A stretch of 21,318 nucleotides of DNA from a virus. Positions 1-6,567 of this stretch are shown here, piece by piece (the stretch's first letter is position 1; every line of letters begins with the position of its first letter). The translations under genes were made by a program, and so were the position numbers. Under the pieces are notes generated by a model. The model did no database searches. It was not told the origin of the DNA and saw only the letters and a list, made by a program, of their open reading frames with translations. The DNA lies in the IMG/VR virus record IMGVR_UViG_3300014886_000009, positions 1-21,318 of that record; one strand, written 5' to 3'.

Positions 1-2
1 CC

Positions 3-719
3 TTTAGCCAGAACTATGTCAACTGGCTTCTGGATCTGTACAAGGTGGACAAGAAGGCCTTCACCCGGGCCATAGCCTCCTTGCTCTTCTTGGGGGGCAC
101 GGGCAGTATTCCTTTCTGGAGGACTATCCAGAAGGAGCTGGCTTCCCATGGGATATATCTGCCTGATAGCAACTTCCTTATCTACGGTTCCCATGCTCTT
201 TTGCACTTGGATGTTCCTATGGATATCTCTGAGAGCCTCAACCCGTTTCCCATCCTCTACCCACCTGAATGGCTCCTTGGTCCTACTCTTGGCCCAGCTC
301 TTTCCATTATTTCGGCCCCAAGTATGGAGGCAAGGGCAGAAAGGGCCAAGGACATCGCAGTCAGCTTCTTCCCACCTGTGAGGGCCTTTACCAAGGGGGT
401 GCTCTACCCAACTCCCAAGACCCTTGCCGGCAGGCCCCTTGGAGAGCGGTCTGTGCTTGAGCAACTCCAGCTTTCCCCCTCCCTTGAGGCCAGACGGTGG
501 AAGTACATGGACATGTTGACCCACCTCTATTACACTCTCAGGACTACCAAGAACGCCAAGAGAAAGGCAAAGATCAGGAAAACCATCAGGGAGCTTATCC
601 AGAGGGCAAGAAAGGAAGGTATTAAGCTCACCCGCAAAGATATATCCACAGTAAAGGGGAGGGCAACCCAGAGGATACACTACGAGCAACTGCCGCTGAG
701 GGAGAGGGCATACAGGTAA
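3..719 (+). CDS. C-terminal part of a large phage protein (5' truncated)
   Basis: The reading frame is open from the first bases, so the GTG at 45 is probably an internal valine and the gene begins before the window. What remains is about 238 residues. The first half is hydrophobic and proline-rich with several LLFLGG/LGPALS-like stretches. The last 80 residues are strongly basic and helical (Lys/Arg-rich segments such as KNAKRKAKIRKTI). A hydrophobic stretch followed by a basic C-terminal helix is seen in large phage virion or injected proteins, but no family could be assigned from the fragment. It is the last gene before a new promoter, which fits the end of a late operon. The function is not recognised. 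Confidence 0.75.
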   Translation, partial: FSQNYVNWLLDLYKVDKKAFTRAIASLLFLGGTGSIPFWRTIQKELASHGIYLPDSNFLIYGSHALLHLDVPMDISESLNPFPILYPPEWLLGPTLGPALSIISAPSMEARAERAKDIAVSFFPPVRAFTKGVLYPTPKTLAGRPLGERSVLEQLQLSPSLEARRWKYMDMLTHLYYTLRTTKNAKRKAKIRKTIRELIQRARKEGIKLTRKDISTVKGRATQRIHYEQLPLRERAYR

Positions 720-734
720 GAGAAAATTTTTGTA

Positions 735-763
735 TTGACATTTTTGCCTGAATGTGGTATATA
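735..763 (+). promoter_or_regulatory. Sigma-70 promoter of the early operon
   Basis: A perfect -35 box TTGACA (735-740) is followed by a 17-bp spacer and the -10 box TATATA (758-763). The predicted start of transcription is near 770, just ahead of the GAGGAGGGG ribosome binding site for the gene at 784. It lies immediately after the stop of the preceding gene and probably drives the recombination operon. Confidence 0.8.
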
Positions 764-783
764 GGGAGGCACGAGGAGGGGCG

Positions 784-1173
784 ATGGAGGAGGAATTACT
801 GGAAAAAACGAACAAAGAATTTAAAAAGGTGGAGGCTACCTTACGGGAGAGACTCCGACGTTTAAGAGATGAGCTGTATGCCCACCGTAGCAACTTTATT
901 GGCAACTCATTCTGTGCCGCACTTCTACTTGAACTTTCATTGGAAGTGGGAAGTCTAGCCGACGTCCACTTAAGGCCAAGTAGGGAGGAAAGGATAAGGG
1001 GAATTGAGCGCCTGTTGTCTGCTCTCCATTTCTTGTGGAGGGTTTCCTTTTGGCATAGGGATAAAGCTTATCAGGATTTTTATAAGATGTTGGACAAGGT
1101 GCGTAGAGAGCTACAGGAAGTCTTGCAAGATTACCTCAAGGGCTTGGAAAAGGGGAAGTCAAATGGCATGTAA
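784..1173 (+). CDS. Hypothetical helical protein, first gene of the early operon
   Basis: 129 residues, predicted mostly alpha-helical. The N-terminus is charged (Glu/Lys/Arg-rich, coiled-coil-like over about residues 1-35), then comes a more hydrophobic middle and a charged C-terminal helix. The ATG at 784 was chosen because GAGGAGGGG lies just upstream. A possible GTG at 754 would fall inside the spacer of the promoter at 735-763 and could not be transcribed from it. The stop codon lies inside the start region of the next gene (11-bp overlap), so the two are probably translationally coupled. No family was recognised. As the first gene behind a strong promoter it may be an early regulator or host-interaction protein, which is inference only. 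Confidence 0.7.
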   Translation: MEEELLEKTNKEFKKVEATLRERLRRLRDELYAHRSNFIGNSFCAALLLELSLEVGSLADVHLRPSREERIRGIERLLSALHFLWRVSFWHRDKAYQDFYKMLDKVRRELQEVLQDYLKGLEKGKSNGM

Positions 1174-1354
1174 GTTCAGGCGGGAGGAAGAGTTGAAAAA
1201 AGAAATAGAGGAAAAGTTAAGGGAGGTAGAGGATTTGAAACCCATCCTCAAGTGCCCTGTCTTACCGAGCACTATCCGTGTTGTTCTATGGCGCATTGTA
1301 GGAGCTCTTGCTTACATATGCTTCACCTATTTTGTGTGGAGGTTTGGATCATAG
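1163..1354 (+). CDS. Small single-pass membrane protein
   Basis: 63 residues. The N-terminus MACKFRREEEL is followed by a highly charged helix. A hydrophobic segment (about residues 42-60, rich in Val, Leu, Ile, Tyr and Phe) should span the membrane. The start overlaps the end of the previous gene by 11 bp, with AGGGGAAG upstream as a moderate ribosome binding site. The next gene lies in the same frame beyond the TAG stop, but it has its own AGGAGGG site, so two separate proteins are expected. It shares its first codons (ATGGCATGTAAG) with two other genes at 1364 and 1786. The function is unknown. Confidence 0.6.
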   Translation: MACKFRREEELKKEIEEKLREVEDLKPILKCPVLPSTIRVVLWRIVGALAYICFTYFVWRFGS

Positions 1355-1363
1355 GAGGGCCAA

Positions 1364-1765
1364 ATGGCATGTAGGGGACTCGTGGGGGAATCCACTAAGG
1401 TGGCACTTGTTGGATCACGGAATATAAATGACATGGATTTTGTAGAGCGCCAGTTCTTTTGGGTATTGCGCAAAGAAGAGGTTGATGTAGATGACGTTGT
1501 GATCGTCAGTGGAGGGGCAACTGGGGTTGATACCTTAGCCCAAAGGATAGCAAGGAAGTACGGTTTGACTATTGTCATTCACTATCCGCAATGGTGGCGT
1601 TTCGGGAAAGCCGCCGGTCCTATGCGTAATGCAAAGATAGTTAAGGATGCTGACGTCGTTTTGGCTATAAGAACGGCGGTAAGTAAAGGCACTGACGATC
1701 TTATCAGGAAGGCTCATATTGCAGGGAAGAAAGTGTATGAGGTACTTTATGAGCTGAAGGAATAG
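1364..1765 (+). CDS. SLOG-superfamily (DUF2493/YAcAr-like) nucleotide-binding protein
   Basis: 133 residues. The sequence reads as a Rossmann-like SLOG domain related to DprA and Lonely-Guy proteins. It has a first strand with VALVGSR (about 13-19), the glycine-rich SGGATGVDTLA loop (about 49-59), a conserved RNAKIV segment, and a C-terminal DADVVLAIR strand followed by a serine-lysine-glycine stretch. The family binds nucleotides or nucleotide-derived ligands. Phage members are common but their ligand is rarely known. The start is the ATG at 1364, preceded by AGGAGGG, and opens with MACRG. It sits between a small membrane protein and a nuclease in the early operon. A role in sensing or removing nucleotide signals is possible but inferred. 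Confidence 0.85.
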   Translation: MACRGLVGESTKVALVGSRNINDMDFVERQFFWVLRKEEVDVDDVVIVSGGATGVDTLAQRIARKYGLTIVIHYPQWWRFGKAAGPMRNAKIVKDADVVLAIRTAVSKGTDDLIRKAHIAGKKVYEVLYELKE

Positions 1766-1785
1766 GAGGCTCGTGGAGGGGCAAG

Positions 1786-2769
1786 ATGGCATGTAAGCTG
1801 AGGAGGAAGGCGGCGGGCAAACCGTGTATCCATTATATCAAACCCGGCCTATGTGCCCTCCCGCAGTTCTTTAGGTGCATTGAATACGTTGAGAAATTTG
1901 AACCCCAGCTGTCCTATTCCTCCCTTATGTCTTTCCTCCGTTGCAGGCGCAAGTGGTACATCGAGGAGATCCTCGGTCTTGAGCCCATAGAGGAGATGAT
2001 CCCCCTGCCCTTGAAGCGGGGACGGGACATGCACTCTCTTTTGGCGGCAATGTGCGATAAGGATCAGGAGAAGGTGGCTCCTTTTATACTCAACCACAGG
2101 GATGAGCAAGAGGCTGTGGAGCTGGCGAAGATAACGGCACTTGGAAATGCCATGGAAGAGCTGGGACTGGTGGAGCCTTTGAGGGGAAAAACCGAGTGGG
2201 AGTTTACCCTTATGGAGGAAAAGTTGCCGAGGCTCCATGGGTTCATAGACGTGGTAGGTGGAGACTGGTTCGCCGAGTTCAAGTACACAGGGAGGCCTCA
2301 GGAGTACCTCCATCCCACCTTTGCCAAGTCCCAGTTGGCCATCTATTTCCTTGCTCTGCCTGATGCTGACAAGGCTCTCATGAGGCCGATCCGGGTGCCA
2401 CAGATGAGGCCGGGGGTGAATGAGGATCTGAATAAGTACACGGACAGGCTCAAGGAGGATATCCTGAGGCGTCCTGCCTTTTACTTCCCCAACTACGATA
2501 GCAAAAGGAAGATCTGGGGAAGCACCGTGTACCGGACGGAGATTGAATTCGAGGAGGTCAAGGAGAGGCTCAGGTGGGCTGTGAGGGAGATCAAGAGGAT
2601 GGTGAAGGAGGGAAGTTATTTCCGGAACGAGACTGCCTGCTTCTTCCCTGACCAGTGTCCATATCTTCAGCTTTGTGAGACTGGGCTTGCTTCTCCTTTG
2701 CTTTACAGGAGGAAAGGGGATAAGCAGGTGGGGAATGGGGAGACAAAGCCAGAGGAGGTGGCATGGTAG
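1786..2769 (+). CDS. PD-(D/E)XK nuclease with Cas4/AddB-type iron-sulfur cysteines
   Basis: 327 residues. The nuclease core shows His83, Asp155 (in GFIDVV), the E164-F-K166 motif, and a later QLAIY motif at 183-187. Together these are the catalytic signature of RecB/Cas4-like nucleases. Four cysteines, C53 (in CRRKWY) and C285, C291 and C297, are arranged as in the 4Fe-4S clusters of AddB and Cas4. An extra N-terminal segment has C14, C23 and C31 and may bind another metal. The family cuts single-stranded DNA, often as a 5' exonuclease. It lies upstream of an ATPase, an SSB-like protein and an ERCC4 nuclease, which fits phage recombination or end processing. No Cas1 or Cas2 is nearby, so a CRISPR role is unlikely. 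Confidence 0.88.
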   Translation: MACKLRRKAAGKPCIHYIKPGLCALPQFFRCIEYVEKFEPQLSYSSLMSFLRCRRKWYIEEILGLEPIEEMIPLPLKRGRDMHSLLAAMCDKDQEKVAPFILNHRDEQEAVELAKITALGNAMEELGLVEPLRGKTEWEFTLMEEKLPRLHGFIDVVGGDWFAEFKYTGRPQEYLHPTFAKSQLAIYFLALPDADKALMRPIRVPQMRPGVNEDLNKYTDRLKEDILRRPAFYFPNYDSKRKIWGSTVYRTEIEFEEVKERLRWAVREIKRMVKEGSYFRNETACFFPDQCPYLQLCETGLASPLLYRRKGDKQVGNGETKPEEVAW

Positions 2770-2981
2770 AGAAGGCCATAAAGGTGGCAGAGGTAGTGGC
2801 TGTGGTAAATTATGAACCCGGTCTTAATACCCATTTGGTTGATCTACAGGTAAGGTGGAATGGTGGGAAGGTGCAGAGGAGTTACCGGGTACATGGAACC
2901 ATGTGGGAGGAGGCGTTAAGTGTGGCTTTTAAGATAGTGAGGGATGAGATAAGGAGGCAAATAAAAGGAGGGATAGCATGA
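2763..2981 (+). CDS. Hypothetical small protein
   Basis: 72 residues. The N-terminal half looks beta-strand-rich (alternating Val/Glu and a VDLQVRW strand), and the C-terminal half is one amphipathic helix ending in RRQIKGG. The start overlaps the stop of the nuclease gene by 7 bp, with GGAGGTGGC upstream, so translation is likely coupled to the nuclease. The end overlaps the next gene by ATGA. No family was recognised. Its position between the nuclease and the ATPase suggests an accessory role in DNA processing, without direct evidence. Confidence 0.7.
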   Translation: MVEKAIKVAEVVAVVNYEPGLNTHLVDLQVRWNGGKVQRSYRVHGTMWEEALSVAFKIVRDEIRRQIKGGIA

Positions 2982-3241
2982 AGCCCAAGTTAAAGGTCAA
3001 GAATGAGGCAAAAGACTGGGCAGAGGCACTGGGAGTTGACAAAAAGAGAGCAAAGGAGAAGATTACTGCTGTTTGCAGTAGCTTCGGCCCTTCCACATCT
3101 GAAATCTTGGCTAAGCTATGGGAGGAGGCTGAGACCCCTGGGGAGGCAATGGTTATGGCCTTTTTACTTGGATTAACGGAGGGGCTGATAAGGATAAAGG
3201 AATCAGCGGATCTGATTGTGAAACGATTTGAGGAGGGCTAA
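2978..3241 (+). CDS. Hypothetical helical protein
   Basis: 87 residues, Lys/Glu-rich and predicted all-helical. A hydrophobic helix near residues 57-72 (AMVMAFLLGLTEGL) is probably buried and not membrane-spanning, because it is short and flanked by acidic residues. The start overlaps the preceding stop (ATGA), and AAAGGAGGG lies upstream. It stops 2 bp before the ATPase gene. This places it tightly between a nuclease-linked gene and the RecA-like ATPase, so it may be a partner of the recombination machinery. No recognisable domain. Confidence 0.7.
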   Translation: MKPKLKVKNEAKDWAEALGVDKKRAKEKITAVCSSFGPSTSEILAKLWEEAETPGEAMVMAFLLGLTEGLIRIKESADLIVKRFEEG

Positions 3242-3243
3242 AA

Positions 3244-4068
3244 ATGAAGATATGGAAACCAGGTGAAAAGCAAAGGTCCAACACCCCCCTTGTGCTGATC
3301 TATGGGGAGACCAACGTTGGCAAATCCACAAGCTCCCTTGCCTCTTTGCCTGAACCCATCTTGGACATCGTCACCGAGCCCCGTGATCCTGAGATCGCTC
3401 TGAGAGCCATAGGGCGGAAGGTGGATGTGACCTTTGTGATGATTGAGGATGTGGAAGAAGTATCGGATTTCCTTGGGGAAAAGAGTCTGGAATTGAAGCA
3501 GGGCAAATTTCCTTACAAGTCCATTCTCCTTGACAGCGGTTCTTATTTGCTCAACGTAGCCATGATGATGAAGGCAGAGGCTCAAACGGCAGAGGCAGGG
3601 GTGTTCAAGTCAAGGCAGAAGGTAGGGGGAGTTGTAGTGGAGAAGTTCGAAAGGCCCTTTATTGACGAGACCAGACTGGACCAAAGCGCCTGGGGAGCCA
3701 TAGGGCGGCACATGATGAGGATCACGGCCCTGCTTGGAGAGTTCGCCCGCAATGGGGTTGTGGCTGTGATGACAGCACTTCTGGACAAAGAGCCCAAGTG
3801 GGACAAGACTGGGAGGCTTAAGGCTGCACCTGCTTTTGCTGGGAAGTACTATGCTGTTAACTGCCCCTCTTACTTTGACCTCATTGGGCTTGTGACTACC
3901 AGGACGGATGAGAAGGGCGAAGTGGTCTATCCCCCGCTTGTATCCTTTGGGTCTCCCAATGATGACTTCGTTGCCAAGTGGACTGGGCCGAGAGTCAATC
4001 CTGTGGGGGTGTTGGACTTTAAGAAGATATTGGCTGTGTTCAGGAAAGGGGAGGGAAAGGAGGGGTAA
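3244..4068 (+). CDS. RecA/Sak4-like phage ATPase (AAA_24 type)
   Basis: 274 residues. The Walker A motif is GETNVGKS at 21-28. A likely Walker B is the strand SILLDS at about 93-98, with Asp97. The architecture matches the phage AAA_24/Sak4 group of single-domain RecA-like ATPases, which act in single-strand annealing or recombination and are often encoded next to an SSB-like protein. The long middle part and the C-terminal VTTRTDEKGEVVYPP beta-hairpin are typical of this group. It follows the previous stop by 2 bp, with GAGGAGGGC upstream. Downstream come two tiny paralogous genes and then the SSB candidate. Confidence in the ATPase family is high; the exact recombinase subgroup is inferred. 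Confidence 0.85.
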   Translation: MKIWKPGEKQRSNTPLVLIYGETNVGKSTSSLASLPEPILDIVTEPRDPEIALRAIGRKVDVTFVMIEDVEEVSDFLGEKSLELKQGKFPYKSILLDSGSYLLNVAMMMKAEAQTAEAGVFKSRQKVGGVVVEKFERPFIDETRLDQSAWGAIGRHMMRITALLGEFARNGVVAVMTALLDKEPKWDKTGRLKAAPAFAGKYYAVNCPSYFDLIGLVTTRTDEKGEVVYPPLVSFGSPNDDFVAKWTGPRVNPVGVLDFKKILAVFRKGEGKEG

Positions 4069-4069
4069 A

Positions 4070-4255
4070 ATGTATAAGACTTGGCGGTTCAAAAACTCTA
4101 TCTTAGGAATTGCTTGTGTAAACCAAATTGCTTTTGGTAGTGGGGTAAGGTGGTGTCTCCATGAAGCCCGTCCCCTTTGTAGCATTTGTGCTTGGCTGAA
4201 CATAGGTCCTTTGCATATATGGTTTGGATGGGACATACATGGGAGGAGGAGGTAA
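4070..4255 (+). CDS. Small Trp/Gly-rich protein, copy 1 of a tandem pair
   Basis: 61 residues beginning MYKTWRFKNSILGIA. It is clearly related to the next gene: both share MYK-WR, LGIA-V-Q-A-G-GV-W and WL-IGPLH-W in the same order and spacing, with about half the residues identical. Aromatic residues are abundant and four Cys occur in this copy only. The start lies 1 bp after the ATPase stop, with GGAAAGGAGGGG upstream. The repeated GPLH-W motif suggests a conserved beta fold. No family recognised, and the hydrophobic stretches are too short to claim a membrane helix. Confidence 0.65.
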   Translation: MYKTWRFKNSILGIACVNQIAFGSGVRWCLHEARPLCSICAWLNIGPLHIWFGWDIHGRRR

Positions 4256-4256
4256 G

Positions 4257-4439
4257 ATGTACAAGCTTTGGAGATTAGGAAATTTGGCACTGGGAATTGC
4301 CACGGTGAAGCAGTTTGCCCTTGGTGGAGGAGTAAAGTGGATTATCCGTCCCTACGGTGCTCACTATCGCCACATTTATGTTTGGCTTGACATAGGCCCC
4401 CTGCACATGTGGCTTGTATGGGAAAAGAATAAGCTTTAA
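4257..4439 (+). CDS. Small Trp/Gly-rich protein, copy 2 of a tandem pair
   Basis: 60 residues, MYKLWRLGNLALGIA at the start and IGPLHMWLVWEK near the end. It aligns over its whole length with the preceding gene and follows its stop by 1 bp, with GGAGGAGGT as ribosome binding site. The Cys residues of copy 1 are absent here, and the middle (about 29-40) is the most divergent part. Tandem duplication followed by divergence is the simplest explanation. The function is unknown; both lie between the ATPase and the SSB-like gene. Confidence 0.7.
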   Translation: MYKLWRLGNLALGIATVKQFALGGGVKWIIRPYGAHYRHIYVWLDIGPLHMWLVWEKNKL

Positions 4440-4468
4440 GAACCAAACTAATAAAAGGAGGTGTAGGC

Positions 4469-5002
4469 ATGAGGATCACGCCGACGAAAGACAAGGTAGG
4501 AGGGTTTGAGCTTCCTCCGGAGGGAGTATGGGAAGCAGCGGTACAGGTGGTAGAGGAAACGTTCAGGAGTGAGGAGGAGCGGGCGGAGTTTGATGCCCTG
4601 AGCGATGCGGAGAAGAAGAAGGCACCTGTTAACAGGATCAGGGTGCAGTTTGGCCTTCTGGAGGGGGAAGGGGAGGGATTGCCAGTCTCTCACTTCTTCA
4701 GCCTGAGGGGCAAAAAGGGAATGGCGGATCTGCTGAAGCTTCTCTATGTCACAGGAGTGCACAAGGCAATTGAGAAGAAGTATGGACTGCCTCCCATAGA
4801 AGAGGGATGGGAAGACAATGTGATTAGGTCGAGGAAGATGTTGAATGAGCTTTCCACCTCCTTGGTGGGAGCCACCTGCAAGGTGGAGATAGAGCACATA
4901 GAGCGGAACGATCGGGTTTTTGCCAACATAGTGGACTTTTTGGAGGGTGGTTCCGCAGGGCCCAAGGTGGAGAGTGGGGAAGAAGAGGACGAAGGGTGGT
5001 AA
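4469..5002 (+). CDS. DUF669-like candidate single-stranded-DNA-binding protein
   Basis: 177 residues. Beta strands alternate with charged loops (FELPPEGVWEA, NRIRVQFGLLEG, LVGATCKVEIEHI, VFANIVDFLEGG), which suggests an OB-like fold as in phage DUF669 proteins. The last residues form an acidic tail (GEEEDEGW) ending in an aromatic residue. That resembles the protein-recruiting tip of bacterial SSB, which ends in an acidic stretch plus Phe. DUF669 genes typically neighbour AAA_24 ATPases and Cas4-like nucleases, as here. The start has AAAAGGAGGTG upstream. The fold assignment is from pattern and context, not alignment. Confidence 0.7.
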   Translation: MRITPTKDKVGGFELPPEGVWEAAVQVVEETFRSEEERAEFDALSDAEKKKAPVNRIRVQFGLLEGEGEGLPVSHFFSLRGKKGMADLLKLLYVTGVHKAIEKKYGLPPIEEGWEDNVIRSRKMLNELSTSLVGATCKVEIEHIERNDRVFANIVDFLEGGSAGPKVESGEEEDEGW

Positions 5003-5025
5003 TCAAGCCGGAGATAAGGAGGGAG

Positions 5026-5487
5026 ATGCCTACTTTAGGGCTTCTCCCTCCCCCCGATGAGGGGTTCTGGATCGTGGTAGATACAAGAGAGCAGGCTCCC
5101 TATTTTAAGGATTACTCCCAGGTGGTAGTAAGGAAACTGGATGTGGGAGATTACAGCCTCAAGGGATTTGAGAAGGAAATAGCAATAGAGCGGAAAGGGG
5201 TGAATGATTTCCTGACATGCGTTGGTAAGGAAAGGGAACGGTTCCAGAGGGAGCTGGAGAGAATGGAAGGGTATAGATTGAAGGCTCTGGTAATAGAGGG
5301 CACAGAGGAAGACATCTATACCTCTGGATTCTCTCAGCTCCCGGCGGCCACCATCCGCTGGTCTCTTATGTCTTTTATGATCCGCTATGGGCTTCATGTT
5401 ATACTTGCACCAAGGAGGCAGGCGGAAAGGTGGGTTTTTGATATGCTTTATTATTACTATACCAGGAAGAGGAAAGGAACTCTGTGA
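5026..5487 (+). CDS. ERCC4/XPF-type nuclease
   Basis: About 153 residues from the ATG at 5026. The nuclease core shows VDTREQ (about 18-23), VGDYSL (about 40-45) and AIERK (about 53-57). These are the conserved acidic and basic residues of ERCC4/Mus81-type endonucleases, including the ERK catalytic triplet. A following RERFQREL helix is also typical. Family members cut branched or flapped DNA, so it may resolve recombination or replication intermediates made by the neighbouring ATPase and SSB candidate. The start is uncertain: the ATG at 5026 has AAGGAGGG only about 3 bp away, and a GTG at 4996 overlaps the previous stop. Its last base overlaps the next start (TGATG). Confidence 0.88.
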   Translation: MPTLGLLPPPDEGFWIVVDTREQAPYFKDYSQVVVRKLDVGDYSLKGFEKEIAIERKGVNDFLTCVGKERERFQRELERMEGYRLKALVIEGTEEDIYTSGFSQLPAATIRWSLMSFMIRYGLHVILAPRRQAERWVFDMLYYYYTRKRKGTL

Positions 5488-5666
5488 TGGAAGAGGATAA
5501 GGTAACAAGGAAGGGACCGTCTATGCCTGATGAGCTAAGGAGAAGCAAATTCCTGATCATAAGGCTCAGGGAGTGGGAAAAACGCAGGCTCTTTGAGCTT
5601 GCGAGGAGAAGTAGGAAAACCGTCAGTGACTTTATCCGGGAAATGATCTTTGGGAAGGAGGAATAG
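5487..5666 (+). CDS. Ribbon-helix-helix (Arc/CopG-type) DNA-binding protein
   Basis: 59 residues. After a charged N-terminus, a short strand FLIIRL (about 22-27) is followed by helix EWEKRRLFELARRS and a second helix VSDFIREMIF. This is the size and layout of a ribbon-helix-helix repressor, which binds DNA as a dimer. The start overlaps the stop of the ERCC4 gene (TGATG), and the GAAGAGGAAAGGAA stretch upstream can serve as ribosome binding site. It could bind the repeat region at 6247-6546 and control the operon, but that is inference. Confidence 0.8.
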   Translation: MEEDKVTRKGPSMPDELRRSKFLIIRLREWEKRRLFELARRSRKTVSDFIREMIFGKEE

Positions 5667-5669
5667 GAA

Positions 5670-6239
5670 ATGGTAAGGAAGATTAAACCCACAGAGGGAA
5701 AGATTGGAATCATAGACTTTGAGGAGGTCCAGAGGCACATAGAGGAGATGGCAAAGAGCGATAAGCCTCCTGTGATAGTTTCCTCTTCCGATCCAAAAGG
5801 ACACTCCATCCTCATCCGGTTTTCAGCCCCCAAGTGGTGGGCGGGGGTAGCAGAGAGGGTAATGACCCTGTATCCTCAGTGCAGATCCATCACTGATGCC
5901 TACAGGGCCTGCTTTTACGCCGGACTGGTGTGGCTGATAAAGGAAGCAGAAAGATACGATGTGGAAGTTGACGACTACACCAGAGAGCTTTACCTCTACA
6001 ACCGGATAATTGAACTGGAACTCAACCGGAGACAGATGGCAGATGTGGTGAGAGACACGGTCTCCAAACTGTCCAGCGCAGCCGAGGAAAGACTCATTAC
6101 AATGGAAGAAATGGCCACTGTAAGAGACAACCTCGTGGACAAGCTCGCCAAAGCCCTTGAGATTTCCAAAGAGGAAGCTCATTTACTGACTGCCCCACCG
6201 CAAAGAGGCAGACCAGCAAAGAAGCAAAAGGCAGAATAG
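5670..6239 (+). CDS. Putative DNA-binding protein with AT-hook-like tail
   Basis: 189 residues. A strand-helix-helix stretch at about 46-90 (ILIRFSAPKWWAGVAERV, then a second helix) could be a second ribbon-helix-helix domain. The C-terminus ends in RGRPAKKQK, close to the core Arg-Gly-Arg-Pro of AT-hook motifs that bind the minor groove of AT-rich DNA. The middle is helical with many charged residues. It follows the small RHH gene by 3 bp, with GGAAGGAGGAATAGG upstream. Directly after it begins the AT-rich repeat and palindrome region, a plausible binding target. This may be the region's initiator or partition-like protein. No family was firmly identified. Confidence 0.65.
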   Translation: MVRKIKPTEGKIGIIDFEEVQRHIEEMAKSDKPPVIVSSSDPKGHSILIRFSAPKWWAGVAERVMTLYPQCRSITDAYRACFYAGLVWLIKEAERYDVEVDDYTRELYLYNRIIELELNRRQMADVVRDTVSKLSSAAEERLITMEEMATVRDNLVDKLAKALEISKEEAHLLTAPPQRGRPAKKQKAE

Positions 6240-6246
6240 TAAGAGG

Positions 6247-6546
6247 GCATATTAGCAAATGGCAAAGGAGACAGGGAAGCATATTAGCAAATGGCAAAAA
6301 CCCATTGCTCAATGACCAAAGGACAAAAAAGCAAGAGGAAAACTTAATGCTAAATAGCCAAATAGCAAAAAGGCAAGATATAAGGCAATGGCAAGATAGC
6401 CAAATAGCCAAAAAGCGCAATAGCAAATGTCAAAAATCAGACCCAATGCATGATATATATATTATAGTATTAAGGCTTAATACTGGTATTATATATATCA
6501 TGCAATCGGGTATATTTTTGACATTTGCTTTTTTGCTATTTTGCTA
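6247..6546. repeat. Iteron-like repeat region in a 328-bp non-coding gap
   Basis: The gap between 6239 and 6568 holds no convincing gene. It contains an exact 20-bp direct repeat, GCATATTAGCAAATGGCAAA, at 6247-6266 and 6279-6298 (32-bp period). The core TAGC(C)AAA recurs at 6253, 6285, 6355, 6363, 6397, 6405 and 6421, and two inverted copies (TTTTGCTA) lie at 6531 and 6539. Copies at 6355/6363, 6397/6405 and 6531/6539 are each 8 bp apart. Repeated short sites next to AT-rich DNA and putative DNA-binding proteins resemble iterons of a replication origin or an operator array. Confidence 0.8.
6422..6529. repeat. 108-bp three-tier palindrome (origin or operator candidate)
   Basis: Three nested inverted repeats share one centre near 6475. 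The outer arms AGCAAATGTCAAAAAT (6422-6437) pair with 6514-6529, 16 of 16. The middle arms TGCATGATATATATA (6447-6461) pair with 6490-6504, 15 of 15. The core AGTATTAAG (6466-6474) pairs with CTTAATACT (6476-6484), with a single base between. The centre is very AT-rich and could melt easily or extrude a cruciform. Each outer arm carries a TTGACA pointing outwards. This may be an origin, a divergent operator or a telomere-type site; the sequence alone does not decide. Confidence 0.9.
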
Positions 6547-6547
6547 T
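6518..6547 (+). promoter_or_regulatory. Possible promoter for the 6568 operon
   Basis: TTGACA at 6518-6523 is followed, after 18 bp, by TGCTAT (6542-6547), a weak -10 match. It overlaps the right arm of the palindrome, so whatever binds the palindrome could switch it. The next gene starts at 6568 after TAGGAGGT. Confidence 0.4.
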
Positions 6548-6567
6548 GTTGCTTTAGGAGGTATTGA

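Noticed and set aside
754-783. GTG at 754 as the start of the first early gene
   Set aside because: It falls in the spacer and -10 region of the promoter at 735-763, so it would not be transcribed from it; ATG at 784 has a strong ribosome binding site.
1327-1578. Minus-strand open frames opposite the early genes
   Set aside because: They lie wholly opposite well-supported genes, lack ribosome binding sites and show no recognisable protein patterns.
1163-1765. A single fused protein through the TAG at 1352-1354, as sign of a recoded TAG
   Set aside because: The downstream gene has its own AGGAGGG and ATG, and many other genes here end cleanly at TAG.
1786-2769. Reading the Cas4-like nuclease as part of a CRISPR system
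   Set aside because: No Cas1, Cas2 or repeat-spacer array is present, and the neighbours are phage recombination genes.
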